From positions 1-64,000 of the forward strand of contig NZ_VNFK01000002.1 of assembly GCF_007786235.1 (NCBI RefSeq): a stretch of 64,000 nt of DNA, read 5' to 3'. Numbering within the stretch: the first letter of the stretch is position 1; each line of letters opens with the position of its first letter. This DNA comes from Paenarthrobacter nitroguajacolicus (GTDB taxonomy: Bacteria > Actinomycetota > Actinomycetes > Actinomycetales > Micrococcaceae). Position numbers and translations under genes: made by a program. Shown here one piece after another: positions 16,643 through 25,263 of this stretch. Under the pieces are notes generated by a model. The model had not been told where the DNA came from, did not search any database, and saw nothing but the letters and a program-made list of their open reading frames with translations.

Positions 16643-17899
16643 CTATTTCTTGTTGGCCGCATCCTGCGCGGAACGGATGAAGTCGTTGCCTGATGAACCG
16701 TTGAGAGTCAGCTTCTGCCCGGCTTGGGAGAGGCCAGTGGCAAGCGCGGTCCATGTGTTGGAATACGTCCGCGGTTCACTGTTGGTCTTGACGTAGGCGG
16801 CGATGTCGTTGACGGTCTTTGCCTCCGGAGTGGAGAAAAATGGTTGCTGGTAGGTGGCCGCACGGGTGGGTACCTCACCGCCGGTTGCCATCAAAGCCCC
16901 GGCTTCCGGCCCGGTCATGTACTCAATGAACTTCCAGGCGGCCTCGGTATTCTTACTGCCATTGCCTATGCCCAAGGTCCACCCAATGGTGGTACCTGTC
17001 GTATCGCCGGTACTCGCTTTGGGTAGGGCCGTCCACTTGAGGTCCTTGTTCTGCGAGCCGAAGGAAACCGCTCGTTCCGTGCCCAAGACTGCCATGGCAA
17101 CCGTGCCGCTCGCCATGCCGTCAGCTACGGTGCCGTACGTGTCAGAAACGACGTTGCTGCCCAGAGCCTTAGCGTCCCTGAGCTTGGCCAGGAAGTCACC
17201 GAACTCGTTTCCTTTGGCGGTCGCGAAATCCGCCTGCCCATCTTTGTTCCAGATTTCCTGATCCACTTGTGACATGAAGCAGTTAAAGAATGTGCTGATG
17301 ATGGCCGAGTTGTCCGTGTCCGAGAAGCCGGTCCCAAAGCCGGTATAACCAGCGGCAGCAGCCTTCTTGGCAACTTCGACTACTTGGTCGTACGTGGTGG
17401 GAACTGTCGCGCCGATCTGGTTGAGGATCTTTTCGTTGTAGTAGAGGGCGCAGGTTCGGTATTCATACGGAACGGCAACCGGCTTGCCGTCGGGGCCCGC
17501 AAGGGTGTCGGTGGGTCGCAGCCAGTCGGTGACCTTCGAAGCAGTGTCAGGCAGCGGGGAATAGACGCCGGCAGATGCCATCTGGGGAACGACTGGAGTG
17601 AACATCTTGAAGACGTCAGGTGCCTGACCTGCTGCCGCGGCCTGAGGCAGTCTGTTCAACATGTCACCGAGCGAAACAACGGAGAGGTTGATCTTGATGT
17701 CCGGATTAGCCGCCTCGAACTTGGCAATATTTTCCTTCAAGGCTTTTGAACGCGGATTGGCCTGACTGGGATCGAGGAAGTCCCAGTAGCTCAAAGTCAC
17801 GGGCCCTTTGGGTTCCGAAGCTGAGGGTGAGCAGCCACTGAGGGCAAGGCTGGCTACGACGGCTGTTACGAGCGCCAAGCCCCATCGCTTTTTGATCAT
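16643..17899 (-). CDS. Sugar ABC transporter substrate-binding lipoprotein
   Basis: A 418-residue family-1 extracellular solute-binding protein. The N-terminus MIKKRWGLALVTAVVASLALSGC is a lipoprotein signal with lipobox LSGC, so it is anchored outside the membrane. The body starts VTLSYWDFLDPS, as in MalE-like binders. ATG 17899 has AGGAG upstream; the longer frame to 17938 lacks a ribosome site. Three copies of the 12-base operator repeat lie 120-175 bp upstream, which ties this importer to the LacI-type regulon. The ligand is probably the sugar processed by the neighbouring dehydrogenases. Confidence 0.93.
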   Translation of the reverse strand: MIKKRWGLALVTAVVASLALSGCSPSASEPKGPVTLSYWDFLDPSQANPRSKALKENIAKFEAANPDIKINLSVVSLGDMLNRLPQAAAAGQAPDVFKMFTPVVPQMASAGVYSPLPDTASKVTDWLRPTDTLAGPDGKPVAVPYEYRTCALYYNEKILNQIGATVPTTYDQVVEVAKKAAAAGYTGFGTGFSDTDNSAIISTFFNCFMSQVDQEIWNKDGQADFATAKGNEFGDFLAKLRDAKALGSNVVSDTYGTVADGMASGTVAMAVLGTERAVSFGSQNKDLKWTALPKASTGDTTGTTIGWTLGIGNGSKNTEAAWKFIEYMTGPEAGALMATGGEVPTRAATYQQPFFSTPEAKTVNDIAAYVKTNSEPRTYSNTWTALATGLSQAGQKLTLNGSSGNDFIRSAQDAANKK

Positions 17900-18017
17900 G
17901 AATTTCTCCTGTGAACGGATTTGCTGATGCGGGAGCATGCCGTGCTCAAGCGACGCGTGCTAAGTGCGGGACACCGACGGTCAGGAGAAGTCGTTTTGGT
18001 CATCGAGTCTCTCCTTT

Positions 18018-18073
18018 GAGATCGGTTGCATTATCGAAGATAGCAGTGAGATCGGTTGCTGAGATCGGTTGCA
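18018..18073 (-). promoter_or_regulatory. Three operator repeats upstream of the sugar ABC operon, site 3
   Basis: GAGATCGGTTGC is present at 18018-18029, 18048-18059 and 18061-18072. The last two copies are spaced one base apart exactly as at sites 1 and 2; the first is 30 bp away on the same helical face (about three turns). This is the most complex of the three sites. Confidence 0.65.
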
Positions 18074-18318
18074 CTAAATTTAGAGCCGAAGGATGTCTCT
18101 GTCAAGGAAAGTTTTGATGTGGCAGTTTGGACGTCCGGATTTCGGCATTGGACAAGGAGCTAAGGTGGTCCACCTGTCGTCTCTCCGGATCTAAAGTGGC
18201 TCCCACAGACTCGTTTATGCCCGCACGCATCACGATGAGTCTTCAGATGTGATCGCCACTCACAGGGCTGATCATCAGGCACGGGTATCTCCTTCGGATC
18301 AGGCCAGATCACACGCCG

Positions 18319-18480
18319 TTATGCAAAAATCCCCCAGGGCATGTCGAGGTTGGTTTTGTAGGCGGTGGTCTTGTTAGTGCTCCAGCCCGCGACGATGCCA
18401 GCGCCGAGCATGTGGTCGGCGAGGCGGGCGAAGCGGTAGCCGGGGTCGGTGTCGATGTGGCCGATGGTGGTCAAAAATTG
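18319..18480 (-). other. Coding-like fragment in an otherwise gene-poor stretch
   Basis: From 18074 to 18715 no complete gene is supported. A minus-strand frame ending at 18319 reads as plausible protein (TTIGHIDTDPGYRFARLADH, continuing to a tail ending PWGIFA), but upstream it runs into low-complexity arginine-rich sequence and has no convincing start. I take it as the tail of a broken gene. I do not recognise its family. Confidence 0.25.
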
Positions 18481-18715
18481 CCCGAGCGACAAAACGCTGT
18501 CGGGTCTCGTCCTCGGCCGCCCAATTAAGGGCCACTCTCGATGACCGAAACTTACTTTGCTCGGCATATACACGGCCCGACGTGGCCGCCGGCGAGAACA
18601 GCACTTTGTCGGATCGAACCAAGCCGCACGCAAGTCTCGTCGTTGTCTACAGTTTTTAGCGCAGCCGCATCGAATAGGCTCAGCGAAGTCGCATTCTCAA
18701 CGAGGAGAACTTTTC

Positions 18716-19057
18716 ATGGGGAATTCGCTGACACGGATCGGTGCGTGGGTCGAAGGAATGCTCCCCGGCCTCATTGCCATATACCAGGTGCCCGCCGCGT
18801 CCGGGAACAAGTGCTGCTTCGGTGTTCCCTTCGAGCTCGAATGCGGTTGGCAGACTGCTGTTGCCGGTAAGCCCCTGATTGCTTCTGAAGCTGGAATTTC
18901 GATTGACTCTGTCGATCTCAGTGAAGAGGCTCCGCGTCCTGCGGCTGGACTCAATTTCCCCGTTTGGGACACGGTATCGCCTCGTTCCTTGGGCAAGGAG
19001 GCTGGGCTAGCCGGTCCTTGGCCTGCTCGCAGTGGGCCCATTGCAGGGCGGGAGTAA
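18716..19057 (+). CDS. Hypothetical protein, 113 residues
   Basis: ATG 18716 is preceded by GAGGAG at good spacing and opens a 113-codon frame beginning MGNSLTRIGAWVEGMLPGLI. The first third is mildly hydrophobic and the rest is Ser/Pro/Gly-rich. I do not recognise it and see no domain. It sits alone among relics, and its codon use is less biased than that of its neighbours, so it may be a decayed or horizontally acquired gene. Confidence 0.4.
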   Translation: MGNSLTRIGAWVEGMLPGLIAIYQVPAASGNKCCFGVPFELECGWQTAVAGKPLIASEAGISIDSVDLSEEAPRPAAGLNFPVWDTVSPRSLGKEAGLAGPWPARSGPIAGRE

Positions 19058-19092
19058 TTACATAGGAACATAATTAGTCTTGCGTGGCCGCC

Positions 19093-19524
19093 TTAAGCTG
19101 GCAATTCCAGCCTGAAGCCGCAACTCGCACAGCGCAGAATTATGGTTCTGAGCCGGACGTCGAGAAGTTGAGCTAGGTCGTCTCCAAGAACGGTGTTCGC
19201 GCTCATGCTTCGCCGCACTTCCAGAGGGACCTTGGCCATGGGCTCGCTGCAATGGAGGTAGGTGTCGCCGAAGAGAATGAGCCCTTCTAGATTTGTTGCC
19301 GTGTTCAGTTTTGCGGCAACATCACGGAATGGCGTGTAGTGGGAGAGTATGGAACCGCATCCGGTGCAGCTGTAGGAGACATCTACGGTGAGGCCAACTG
19401 TGTGGGCCTGTGCTGTTTCAATCGCGTGCAGCACCAAGTAGTCGTCGGTCCGGCACTTCGGGCACCACATTGGCGCCCCTTGGGGCAGGGACGTCCCATC
19501 CGAGGGAGAAGGGTCGTTGGGCAT
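19093..19524 (-). CDS. Zinc-ribbon-containing hypothetical protein
   Basis: A 143-residue protein with two Cys pairs near the N-terminus (WCPKCRTDD and SCTGCGSIL) and one at the C-terminus (LRCASCGFRLELPA), a pattern suited to zinc binding. The middle contains TYLHCSEPM. The start at ATG 19524 is the most likely, since the longer frame upstream is arginine-rich and shadow-like. The function is unknown. Small zinc-ribbon proteins of this kind are common in Arthrobacter near regulators. It stands alone between a hypothetical gene and a permease. Confidence 0.65.
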   Translation of the reverse strand: MPNDPSPSDGTSLPQGAPMWCPKCRTDDYLVLHAIETAQAHTVGLTVDVSYSCTGCGSILSHYTPFRDVAAKLNTATNLEGLILFGDTYLHCSEPMAKVPLEVRRSMSANTVLGDDLAQLLDVRLRTIILRCASCGFRLELPA

Positions 19525-19779
19525 GACGGTTACCGGTCCTGCTTCGTGAAAGACAGGCTTCCTTTCACGGTAGGAGTGGAGGGCATGGCCTGCGTATGGG
19601 CACGACCGGTGGGGAGCTGGTTGATGAGCGACAAGATATTGCCTCCTCGTGCGCGCCGGAAATGCGCTGCCGAGGTCTGGGGCAACAGCACTACCGTAGG
19701 CACGAAACACCCCGCTAGTCCATAGGAAAGGGTCACCGCGGAACTTTCCTTTATGAACAGTGCACCCGTAAGGGCTGGT

Positions 19780-19860
19780 CTTCGATGTGGGCTTCGTGAT
19801 GCTCCAGGTAACTTCGTGGAGATTCAGTCTGGAGGAACGGGCCTGTGTGCTGTTGCTGGC
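19780..19860 (-). pseudogene. ANTAR-domain C-terminal remnant
   Basis: The minus strand encodes RARSSRLNLHEVTWSI, which parallels the end of the intact GAF-ANTAR protein nearby (RAHARSTRQNLHDVAESI). Only this short tail remains. Apart from it, the stretch 19525-19916 between the zinc-ribbon protein and the permease holds nothing I can support. Confidence 0.4.
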
Positions 19861-19916
19861 TGACTTGCTGCCGTTGGGTCTCCGCTGGGCCAGTGCAGGG
19901 GCGTGCAGCGTGGTGC

Positions 19917-21287
19917 TTAGCGTTCCAGCGGTTCCTTCTGTGGCGGTGTCGCCTGATGGTGTGGAGGAGTGGCGGATCGTTTCCCCTCACGGATCCACCG
20001 TGAGACGAAGTAGAGCACCAGTCCTATTCCCAGAAGGATGGCAGCACGCATCCAGATGTCCGCACCTTGTTGGAACATCAGGACGACGCAGGAAACCAAG
20101 GCGAGGCACGGGATAATAACGGGTACTCGGAAGTGCTTGTGCTCCACTTTGTCTTTCCGAAGGACCAAGACGGCGACGTTGGTGCTGATGAAGACGAACA
20201 GGAGCAGCAGGACTACTGTTTCGGCGAGCGATCCGAGGTCGCCCGTGGCGGTCAGTGCCATGGCGGCCAAGGTGGTCACCACGATGGCGACCCACGGTGT
20301 GCGCCTTTGGGGGAGGACCCGGCCCAAGGCGGATGGCAGCAAGGATTGTTCGGCCATGCCGAAGGCCAAGCGGCTCGCCATGATCATTGTCAGCAGTGCA
20401 CCGTTGGCAACCGCAATGAGGGCTATGAGACCAAAGAGCCAATCCGGAACTCCGAATCCGGTGGCTTGGACAACCTGAAGCAGGGGCCCGGAAGAACTGC
20501 TGAGATCACTCGGGGGCAGCGCAATCGATGATGCCAGGCCGATCAGCACGTAGATGCCTCCTGCAGTGAGGAGGGCTCCGAAGAGGGCCTTGGGGTAGAC
20601 GCGGTGGACGTCCCGTACCTCCTCGGCTACGTTGGCGGAGGTTTCGAAACCGACGAACGAGTAGTACGCCAGCAACGATGCGGCGAGAATACCTGCGCCG
20701 GGGGAGACCTCCGGGTTGAACTCCAGGACGCGGGATCCATCGCCGTCGCCGCGGGCGAACATCATGCCGACCAGAACGATGACCAGCACCAGTCCGGATA
20801 CCTCAATCACCGTCATAACGACATTGGCCCTGACCGATTCCTTGACCCCGCGGGCGTTCAGCAGCGCGATCAGCAGCAAAAACACCAGAGCCGCAGGCGT
20901 CGCAGGGACGTCCAGGAACGGCGTGAGGTAATCGCCGGCGAACGCCAGGCTCAACCCCGCGGCGCTGGTGACTCCAGCGGCCAACATGCAGAAACCTACC
21001 AAGAATGAAACCAGCGGTACTTTGAAGGACCGTTCAGCGAAGACGGCTGCACCGCCCGCCTTCGGATACTTGGTGACCAACTCAGCGTAGGAGCCGGCTG
21101 TCAGCGTGGCCAGAAAGAGCGCCAACGCCAAGGGGATCCAGATGGCCCCTCCTACCTCGCCGGCAACCTTGCCCACCAGTGCGTAGATTCCGGCGCCAAG
21201 AACATCCCCGAGGATGAACAGGAAAAGGAGGGGCCCGGTAATCGACTGTTTGAGTCGTGGACTCTGGGGTTTCGCAGGGGTGCTCAT
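19917..21287 (-). CDS. APC-family amino acid permease
   Basis: A 456-residue membrane protein with about twelve hydrophobic segments. The first, GPLLFLFILGDVLGAGIYALVG, contains the family's unwound G-x-G-I-type substrate site, and SFVGFETSANVAEEVRD in the middle matches the conserved transmembrane segment 6 region. It therefore belongs to the amino acid-polyamine-organocation superfamily. The cytosolic C-terminal tail is His/Pro-rich. It probably imports an amino acid or amine by proton symport. It stands alone next to the GAF-ANTAR group. Confidence 0.9.
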   Translation of the reverse strand: MSTPAKPQSPRLKQSITGPLLFLFILGDVLGAGIYALVGKVAGEVGGAIWIPLALALFLATLTAGSYAELVTKYPKAGGAAVFAERSFKVPLVSFLVGFCMLAAGVTSAAGLSLAFAGDYLTPFLDVPATPAALVFLLLIALLNARGVKESVRANVVMTVIEVSGLVLVIVLVGMMFARGDGDGSRVLEFNPEVSPGAGILAASLLAYYSFVGFETSANVAEEVRDVHRVYPKALFGALLTAGGIYVLIGLASSIALPPSDLSSSSGPLLQVVQATGFGVPDWLFGLIALIAVANGALLTMIMASRLAFGMAEQSLLPSALGRVLPQRRTPWVAIVVTTLAAMALTATGDLGSLAETVVLLLLFVFISTNVAVLVLRKDKVEHKHFRVPVIIPCLALVSCVVLMFQQGADIWMRAAILLGIGLVLYFVSRWIREGKRSATPPHHQATPPQKEPLER

Positions 21288-21371
21288 GAACGAAACCCTA
21301 CAGGAAGTAAGGAGCCTTACTAACTGTGGACGTTCGTTGGCGGAATCGGTGGAGGCACTTCGGTGGCAGTG

Positions 21372-22085
21372 CTAGATCTTTAGGGTGCGTGTGACGATGC
21401 TTTCGGCGACGTCGTGGAGGTTTTGTCTGGTCGAGCGGGCGTGTGCGCGTAGTACGTTGAAGGCGCTGTCCATGTCGAGGTTCTTGGTTTGGGCGATGAC
21501 GCCTTTGGCTTGCTCGATGAGCACGCGGGTGGTGAGCGCGCGTTGGAGTTGGTCGTTGAGGACGCCTGCTTCCCGGATGGTGCGTTCCTGGAGAAGGCTG
21601 ATGGTTGCGACGTCTGCCATGGCTTGGGCGATGGCGGCGTCTTCGGGGGTCAGGGCGCCGGTTTCGGCGCCGAACAGGCCCATGGCACCGATGACCCTGG
21701 TGTGGACGCGCATCGGGACAGCGTGCACTGACCTGAAGCCCATGTCCAAAGCAATCTGCTGGAATGCCGGCCAGCGGTCACCAAGGGCGCTGATGTCATC
21801 AACGGTGATGACCGTTCCGGTGTGGTAGCACTCCACGCAGGGTCCGGCGCCGGCTTCGAGTTGGAGCAGTTCCACGAGTTGGCTTTGCTCACTGGTGGAG
21901 GCGAGTAGTTGCAGGTTGCCGTCGGCGTCGGAGAGCAGTAGGCCGGCTTGGGCGGCGTCGAGTAGATCGACGGCATCCTCCACGAGGGTGTGGAGCAGGT
22001 CCAGGACGTCGTAGTCGGCAACGAGGGTGTCGGTAAGCTTCACGAACGTATCGCTGAGACGTTCGGCCCTGCTTTTGTTTACCAT
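21372..22085 (-). CDS. GAF and ANTAR domain-containing regulator
   Basis: A 237-residue cytosolic protein. Residues about 20-150 form a GAF sensor domain (LLDAAQAGLLLSDADGNLQ, later GAGPCVECYHTG). The C-terminus is an ANTAR RNA-binding domain with ALTTRVLIEQAKGVIAQ and AFNVLRAHARSTRQNLHDVA. ANTAR proteins bind tandem hexaloop hairpins in nascent mRNA to antiterminate transcription. It is followed upstream by a second GAF-ANTAR gene and a broken third copy on the same strand. The signal sensed by GAF is unknown. Confidence 0.92.
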   Translation of the reverse strand: MVNKSRAERLSDTFVKLTDTLVADYDVLDLLHTLVEDAVDLLDAAQAGLLLSDADGNLQLLASTSEQSQLVELLQLEAGAGPCVECYHTGTVITVDDISALGDRWPAFQQIALDMGFRSVHAVPMRVHTRVIGAMGLFGAETGALTPEDAAIAQAMADVATISLLQERTIREAGVLNDQLQRALTTRVLIEQAKGVIAQTKNLDMDSAFNVLRAHARSTRQNLHDVAESIVTRTLKI

Positions 22086-22094
22086 GTCTGCATT

Positions 22095-22781
22095 TTACTG
22101 TGATCCAGTATCGGCGGCGCCCGTGGCCGGGGTGAAATCGAGTCGGCGGCTGACGACGTCCAGAGCAGTGTCCTGCAATGATCGTCCGCTGGCGAAGGCA
22201 TGGCCGCGCAGCAACAGCAACGCTTCGTCGGCGGTGCTGTCGGTTTGGACCAGCACCATGCCGGTGGCTTGGTGGATTTCACGCCGGGCCAGCGGAATTA
22301 AGGCTGATCCGGTTTCGTTGTCCGGCATCAATCCGCGCAGCAAGGTCCAGGCGGTCCGGCTGGCAAGTTGCGCGGCCCGGCTGATTTGGGCGGCACTGAG
22401 TTCCCCCGGTGAGGTGCAGTAGAGTTCGGCTACCCCGATGACCAGGCCACCTGCGAGCAATGGGAACACAAAGAACGCAGCTGCGTCTGTCGTGGCTGCG
22501 GCTTCGGCGAAGGCCGGCCATGACCGGACTCCGACCGCGCTGAGATCGGGAATCGTGACCGGCAGGTGGGTGCGGAAAACGTCCCATCGTGGTCCGTCGC
22601 CGAGATCGTATTGGAGCTCATCGAGCCGGGCGGCTGTGATGTCGGACGCGCACATCAACGTTTCCGCCGCGGAGCCGCCGAAAATGGAAACAGCTGCGCC
22701 ATCGATGGGCAGTTCCTGGAGGAAAGCAGCACATAGATCGGCGTGGGGACCATAAGCGGCCGCTGCGCTCACCTCAGGCAC
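22095..22781 (-). CDS. GAF and ANTAR domain-containing regulator
   Basis: A 228-residue paralogue of the preceding gene, ending nine bases before that gene's start, so the two are likely co-transcribed. The GAF part includes LGDGPRWDVFRTHLPVTIPD, and the ANTAR part includes LARREIHQATGMVLVQTDST and LLRGHAFASGRSLQDTALDV. The start is GTG at 22781. Its role is presumably RNA-based antitermination in response to a GAF-bound signal. Confidence 0.9.
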   Translation of the reverse strand: MPEVSAAAAYGPHADLCAAFLQELPIDGAAVSIFGGSAAETLMCASDITAARLDELQYDLGDGPRWDVFRTHLPVTIPDLSAVGVRSWPAFAEAAATTDAAAFFVFPLLAGGLVIGVAELYCTSPGELSAAQISRAAQLASRTAWTLLRGLMPDNETGSALIPLARREIHQATGMVLVQTDSTADEALLLLRGHAFASGRSLQDTALDVVSRRLDFTPATGAADTGSQ

Positions 22782-22950
22782 CGTTCATCAGAGCTCTCCC
22801 GCGATGGCTTGGCTGCACCAACGACCACCATTTCTGTTTCTTCAAGGCAGTCGGATCCTGACTGCTTCCTCAACCATAAGCCCGGCGGCCATGTTGACTC
22901 TCGACGGCGGCTCTCACCACGGTGCACTCACCCCCTTTCGCGGGGAACCG

Positions 22951-23293
22951 CTATTTCTCGAAGGAGGTTGACGTGTGGTCCGCGGTGACCCGCTGGACTA
23001 TCCTTTCGGCTACTTCATGGCGTGTCCCACCTCAGCGCTTCCACGCAAGGTCCTTCACCGAGGCGCTGTTCGATCTGATCCAACCAGACGGCGATGTCGC
23101 TGCTGCCGGCGATTGTGGTGCGGTGCTTGCGACGGTGCAGCGCTACCGCGCATTTGATCGTGGTTCCCGTGACCTGGGACAACTTTTCCGAAGCGAGCCC
23201 AGCCATGCCCTGAAGGAAGCCCTTGAGGTCATCGGTCGACGTGATCAGCCGGTTCAGGCGATCAAATCCTTCCTCCAGCTCGCTGTCTGTCAT
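22951..23293 (-). pseudogene. Internally deleted GAF-ANTAR gene
   Basis: The first 92 codons from ATG 23293 encode a GAF N-terminus (FDRLNRLITSTDDLKGFLQG through GEGPCVEALRWDTP) and then hit TGA. In the next frame the sequence continues directly as HEVAERIVQRVTADHTSTS, the typical last residues of an ANTAR protein, to TAG at 22951-22953. About 120 residues are missing, and the junction shifts the frame. It is a decayed third member of the tandem GAF-ANTAR group. The stretch 22782-22950 holds no other feature. Confidence 0.65.
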
Positions 23294-23362
23294 GGGTCAA
23301 ATCCAGAAGTAGGCGCCCTGCGGCACAATGCCTGATCCGAGGCTCGGCTGGGGCGCTTTTAG

Positions 23363-23512
23363 CTAGCGTGATAGCGCGTTCTTCTGCCGCGTGCTGATGG
23401 TCGAGGGCCGGCCGCAGTGGGTGCAGTTGATGTTGTAGGACGTGGACGTCGTGAAGACGGGGACGAAGAACAGGGTGAACTTCGTGGCGCGTTGCTGCAG
23501 GCCCGGCTTCAT
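23363..23512 (-). CDS. Short zinc-ribbon protein (probably truncated)
   Basis: A 49-codon frame starts four bases after the stop of the PEP-mutase-family gene. It contains KFTLFFVPVFTTSTSY followed by INCTHCGRP. This is the second half of the small zinc-ribbon family that normally has an earlier Cys pair. That first pair is missing, so the gene is either a truncated remnant or a minimal version. The spacing would allow coupling to the upstream gene. Confidence 0.5.
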   Translation of the reverse strand: MKPGLQQRATKFTLFFVPVFTTSTSYNINCTHCGRPSTISTRQKNALSR

Positions 23513-23516
23513 TGGT

Positions 23517-24296
23517 TTAGTTCAGGGCCGGGGTGTCCTTGGGGATGACGCCGGAACCGTAGAGATCGGCCGCGAGATCCTGGAGGGCGCGCAAGGCGAC
23601 CCGCTGGGTAAAGGGACCGTAGGAAACACGCGCAACACCCAGTTCCTGGAGTTCGGCTGCGGGAAGGGCTCCGGGGGCGCCGATCACGGACAATTTGCCG
23701 TGTCCGAGGCCTGCGACGAGCGGCTCAATGACGTCGCGTGTCAGGGCGCCAGGGACGAAGACCAAGGCCGCGCCTGCATCCAGGAAGGCGCGACCACGAG
23801 CAATAGCGTCCTCAATGCTGTCCTTGATCGGACGGTCGCCGCCCTTCGCGATGGCGTCGGTGCGTGCGTTCAGCTGGAACGCGATGCCCTCACCGTTGGC
23901 GGCGTCGATGATCGCCTTCACTCGGGCGACAGCTTCATCGAAAGGACGCAAGCGGTCTTCGACATTGGCGCCCACGACGCCGATACCAATCGCCCGGCGG
24001 ATGGTTTCGGCTGGGTCTTCATAGCCGTCGTCGAGGTCTGCGGTGACCGGAAGTTCAACCGAATTGACGATCCTTTTCACGCCATCCAGCGCGACATCCA
24101 GGGGCATGGTTCCATCGGCGTAGCCATACGCAGCCGCAATCGAATGCCCGGCGGTGGCAATGGCTTTCGTCTCAGGAAGGGCTGCAACGGTCGAGGCGCT
24201 GATGGCGTCCCATACGTTGACCACGCTCAGGATTTCCGGTGCCTCATGCAGAGCCTTCAATTTCTCTGCCCGGGCACGAATGTTGGAATCGGTCAT
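23517..24296 (-). CDS. Isocitrate lyase/PEP mutase-family protein
   Basis: A 259-residue TIM-barrel enzyme of the PEP mutase/isocitrate lyase superfamily. ILSVVNVWDAISAS near the N-terminus, the TADLDDGYEDPAETIRRAI block with conserved acidic metal ligands, and GANVEDRL are typical. It lacks the KKCGH catalytic loop of true isocitrate lyases, and members of this subgroup are often oxaloacetate decarboxylases or carboxyvinyl-phosphonate mutase-like enzymes of unknown substrate. ATG 24296 lies beyond GGAGGACAACC, a good ribosome site. It is a stand-alone gene. Confidence 0.88.
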   Translation of the reverse strand: MTDSNIRARAEKLKALHEAPEILSVVNVWDAISASTVAALPETKAIATAGHSIAAAYGYADGTMPLDVALDGVKRIVNSVELPVTADLDDGYEDPAETIRRAIGIGVVGANVEDRLRPFDEAVARVKAIIDAANGEGIAFQLNARTDAIAKGGDRPIKDSIEDAIARGRAFLDAGAALVFVPGALTRDVIEPLVAGLGHGKLSVIGAPGALPAAELQELGVARVSYGPFTQRVALRALQDLAADLYGSGVIPKDTPALN

Positions 24297-24495
24297 GGTT
24301 GTCCTCCGTGGTCATGGTTGAAATCACTGGCTAAAGTCAGCCTAGACGTATGGTGCCCTTCCATGACAAGGCGGGTGAAAAAAGCGTAACGGGACGGCCA
24401 CCAGAAGCCATAGTGCGCAGCCCTATGCCTGCCGGAACCCGCTGCCGGCCGATTATGCCGTGGCAGAGCCTCTGGAGGCGGTGTCCCTGATTCCC

Positions 24496-25263
24496 TTAGA
24501 ACAGCGGCCATGGCACGGCGGACACGGCCCCGCTCGGAGCCGGGAAGCGTCCTTCGCGGCGTAACCGGGCGCAGCGAGCGCCGAGTGCGGCGATTTCTTC
24601 GGACGTGAGCAGTTTCGCCAGATCTCGGCCCAGCCCACGGTGCAATTCCTCGCTGACACGGTCTACTCCGTCGCATTCGTCCGCAGTCAAGGCGTCTCCA
24701 ACCCATCCCCATATGACCGTGCGCAGCTTGTGCTCACTGTGAAAGGTGAGTCCATGGTCAACGCCGTGCCGGTGTCCGTCGGTCATGGCCAGGATGTGGT
24801 TGCCCTTGCGGTCAGCGTTGTTGACGAGCAGGTCGAACACAGCCATGCGTCTCAAGGCTGGTGAGTCTTCGTGGACAAGGGCGACCGTCCGGCCGTTCTC
24901 GTCGTGTCCCTCAAGAACTTGCTTCCAGCCTGACTCTGGAACATTCTCTGTTGGGACCAGGTCCACGGCGGTTTGGGTGGGGTCTTGTTCCTGCCAGAAT
25001 TGCACCATGCCTTCGCCCAGGGGCCCATCGCGCAGCCAGGTGCGCGGCACGATGTCCCAGCCGAGGGCTTGCGAGACCAGGTAGGCGGCCACTTCGCGGT
25101 GGGCGAGAGTGCCGTCGGGGAAATCCCACAACGGGCTTTCGCCTGCTATCGGCTTGTAGACGACCTGTACGTCGCCGATGCTGCCCAGAAAGGTAGCGTT
25201 CGAAGCCGTTGTGATGCGGCCTGTGAGCGTAAGCTCGGCAGTCACTAAGTCCGGAGCCGGCAT
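24496..25263 (-). CDS. SCO1664-family protein
   Basis: A 255-residue protein of an actinobacterial family distantly related to PI3/4-kinase-like folds. ATFLGSIGDVQVVYKPIAGE near the N-terminus, AVFDLLVNNADRKGNHILAM and GVDHGLTFH are conserved features resembling the kinase catalytic and metal-binding loops. ATG 25263 overlaps the DUF3090 stop by one base. It is the last gene of the conserved phosphatase, DUF3090, SCO1664 operon. The biochemical role is unknown. Confidence 0.88.
   Translation of the reverse strand: MPAPDLVTAELTLTGRITTASNATFLGSIGDVQVVYKPIAGESPLWDFPDGTLAHREVAAYLVSQALGWDIVPRTWLRDGPLGEGMVQFWQEQDPTQTAVDLVPTENVPESGWKQVLEGHDENGRTVALVHEDSPALRRMAVFDLLVNNADRKGNHILAMTDGHRHGVDHGLTFHSEHKLRTVIWGWVGDALTADECDGVDRVSEELHRGLGRDLAKLLTSEEIAALGARCARLRREGRFPAPSGAVSAVPWPLF

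Noticed and set aside
18074..18715. Possible small RNA or riboswitch upstream of the 113-residue gene
   Set aside because: No conserved riboswitch core or terminator-antiterminator pair was visible; only gene fragments.
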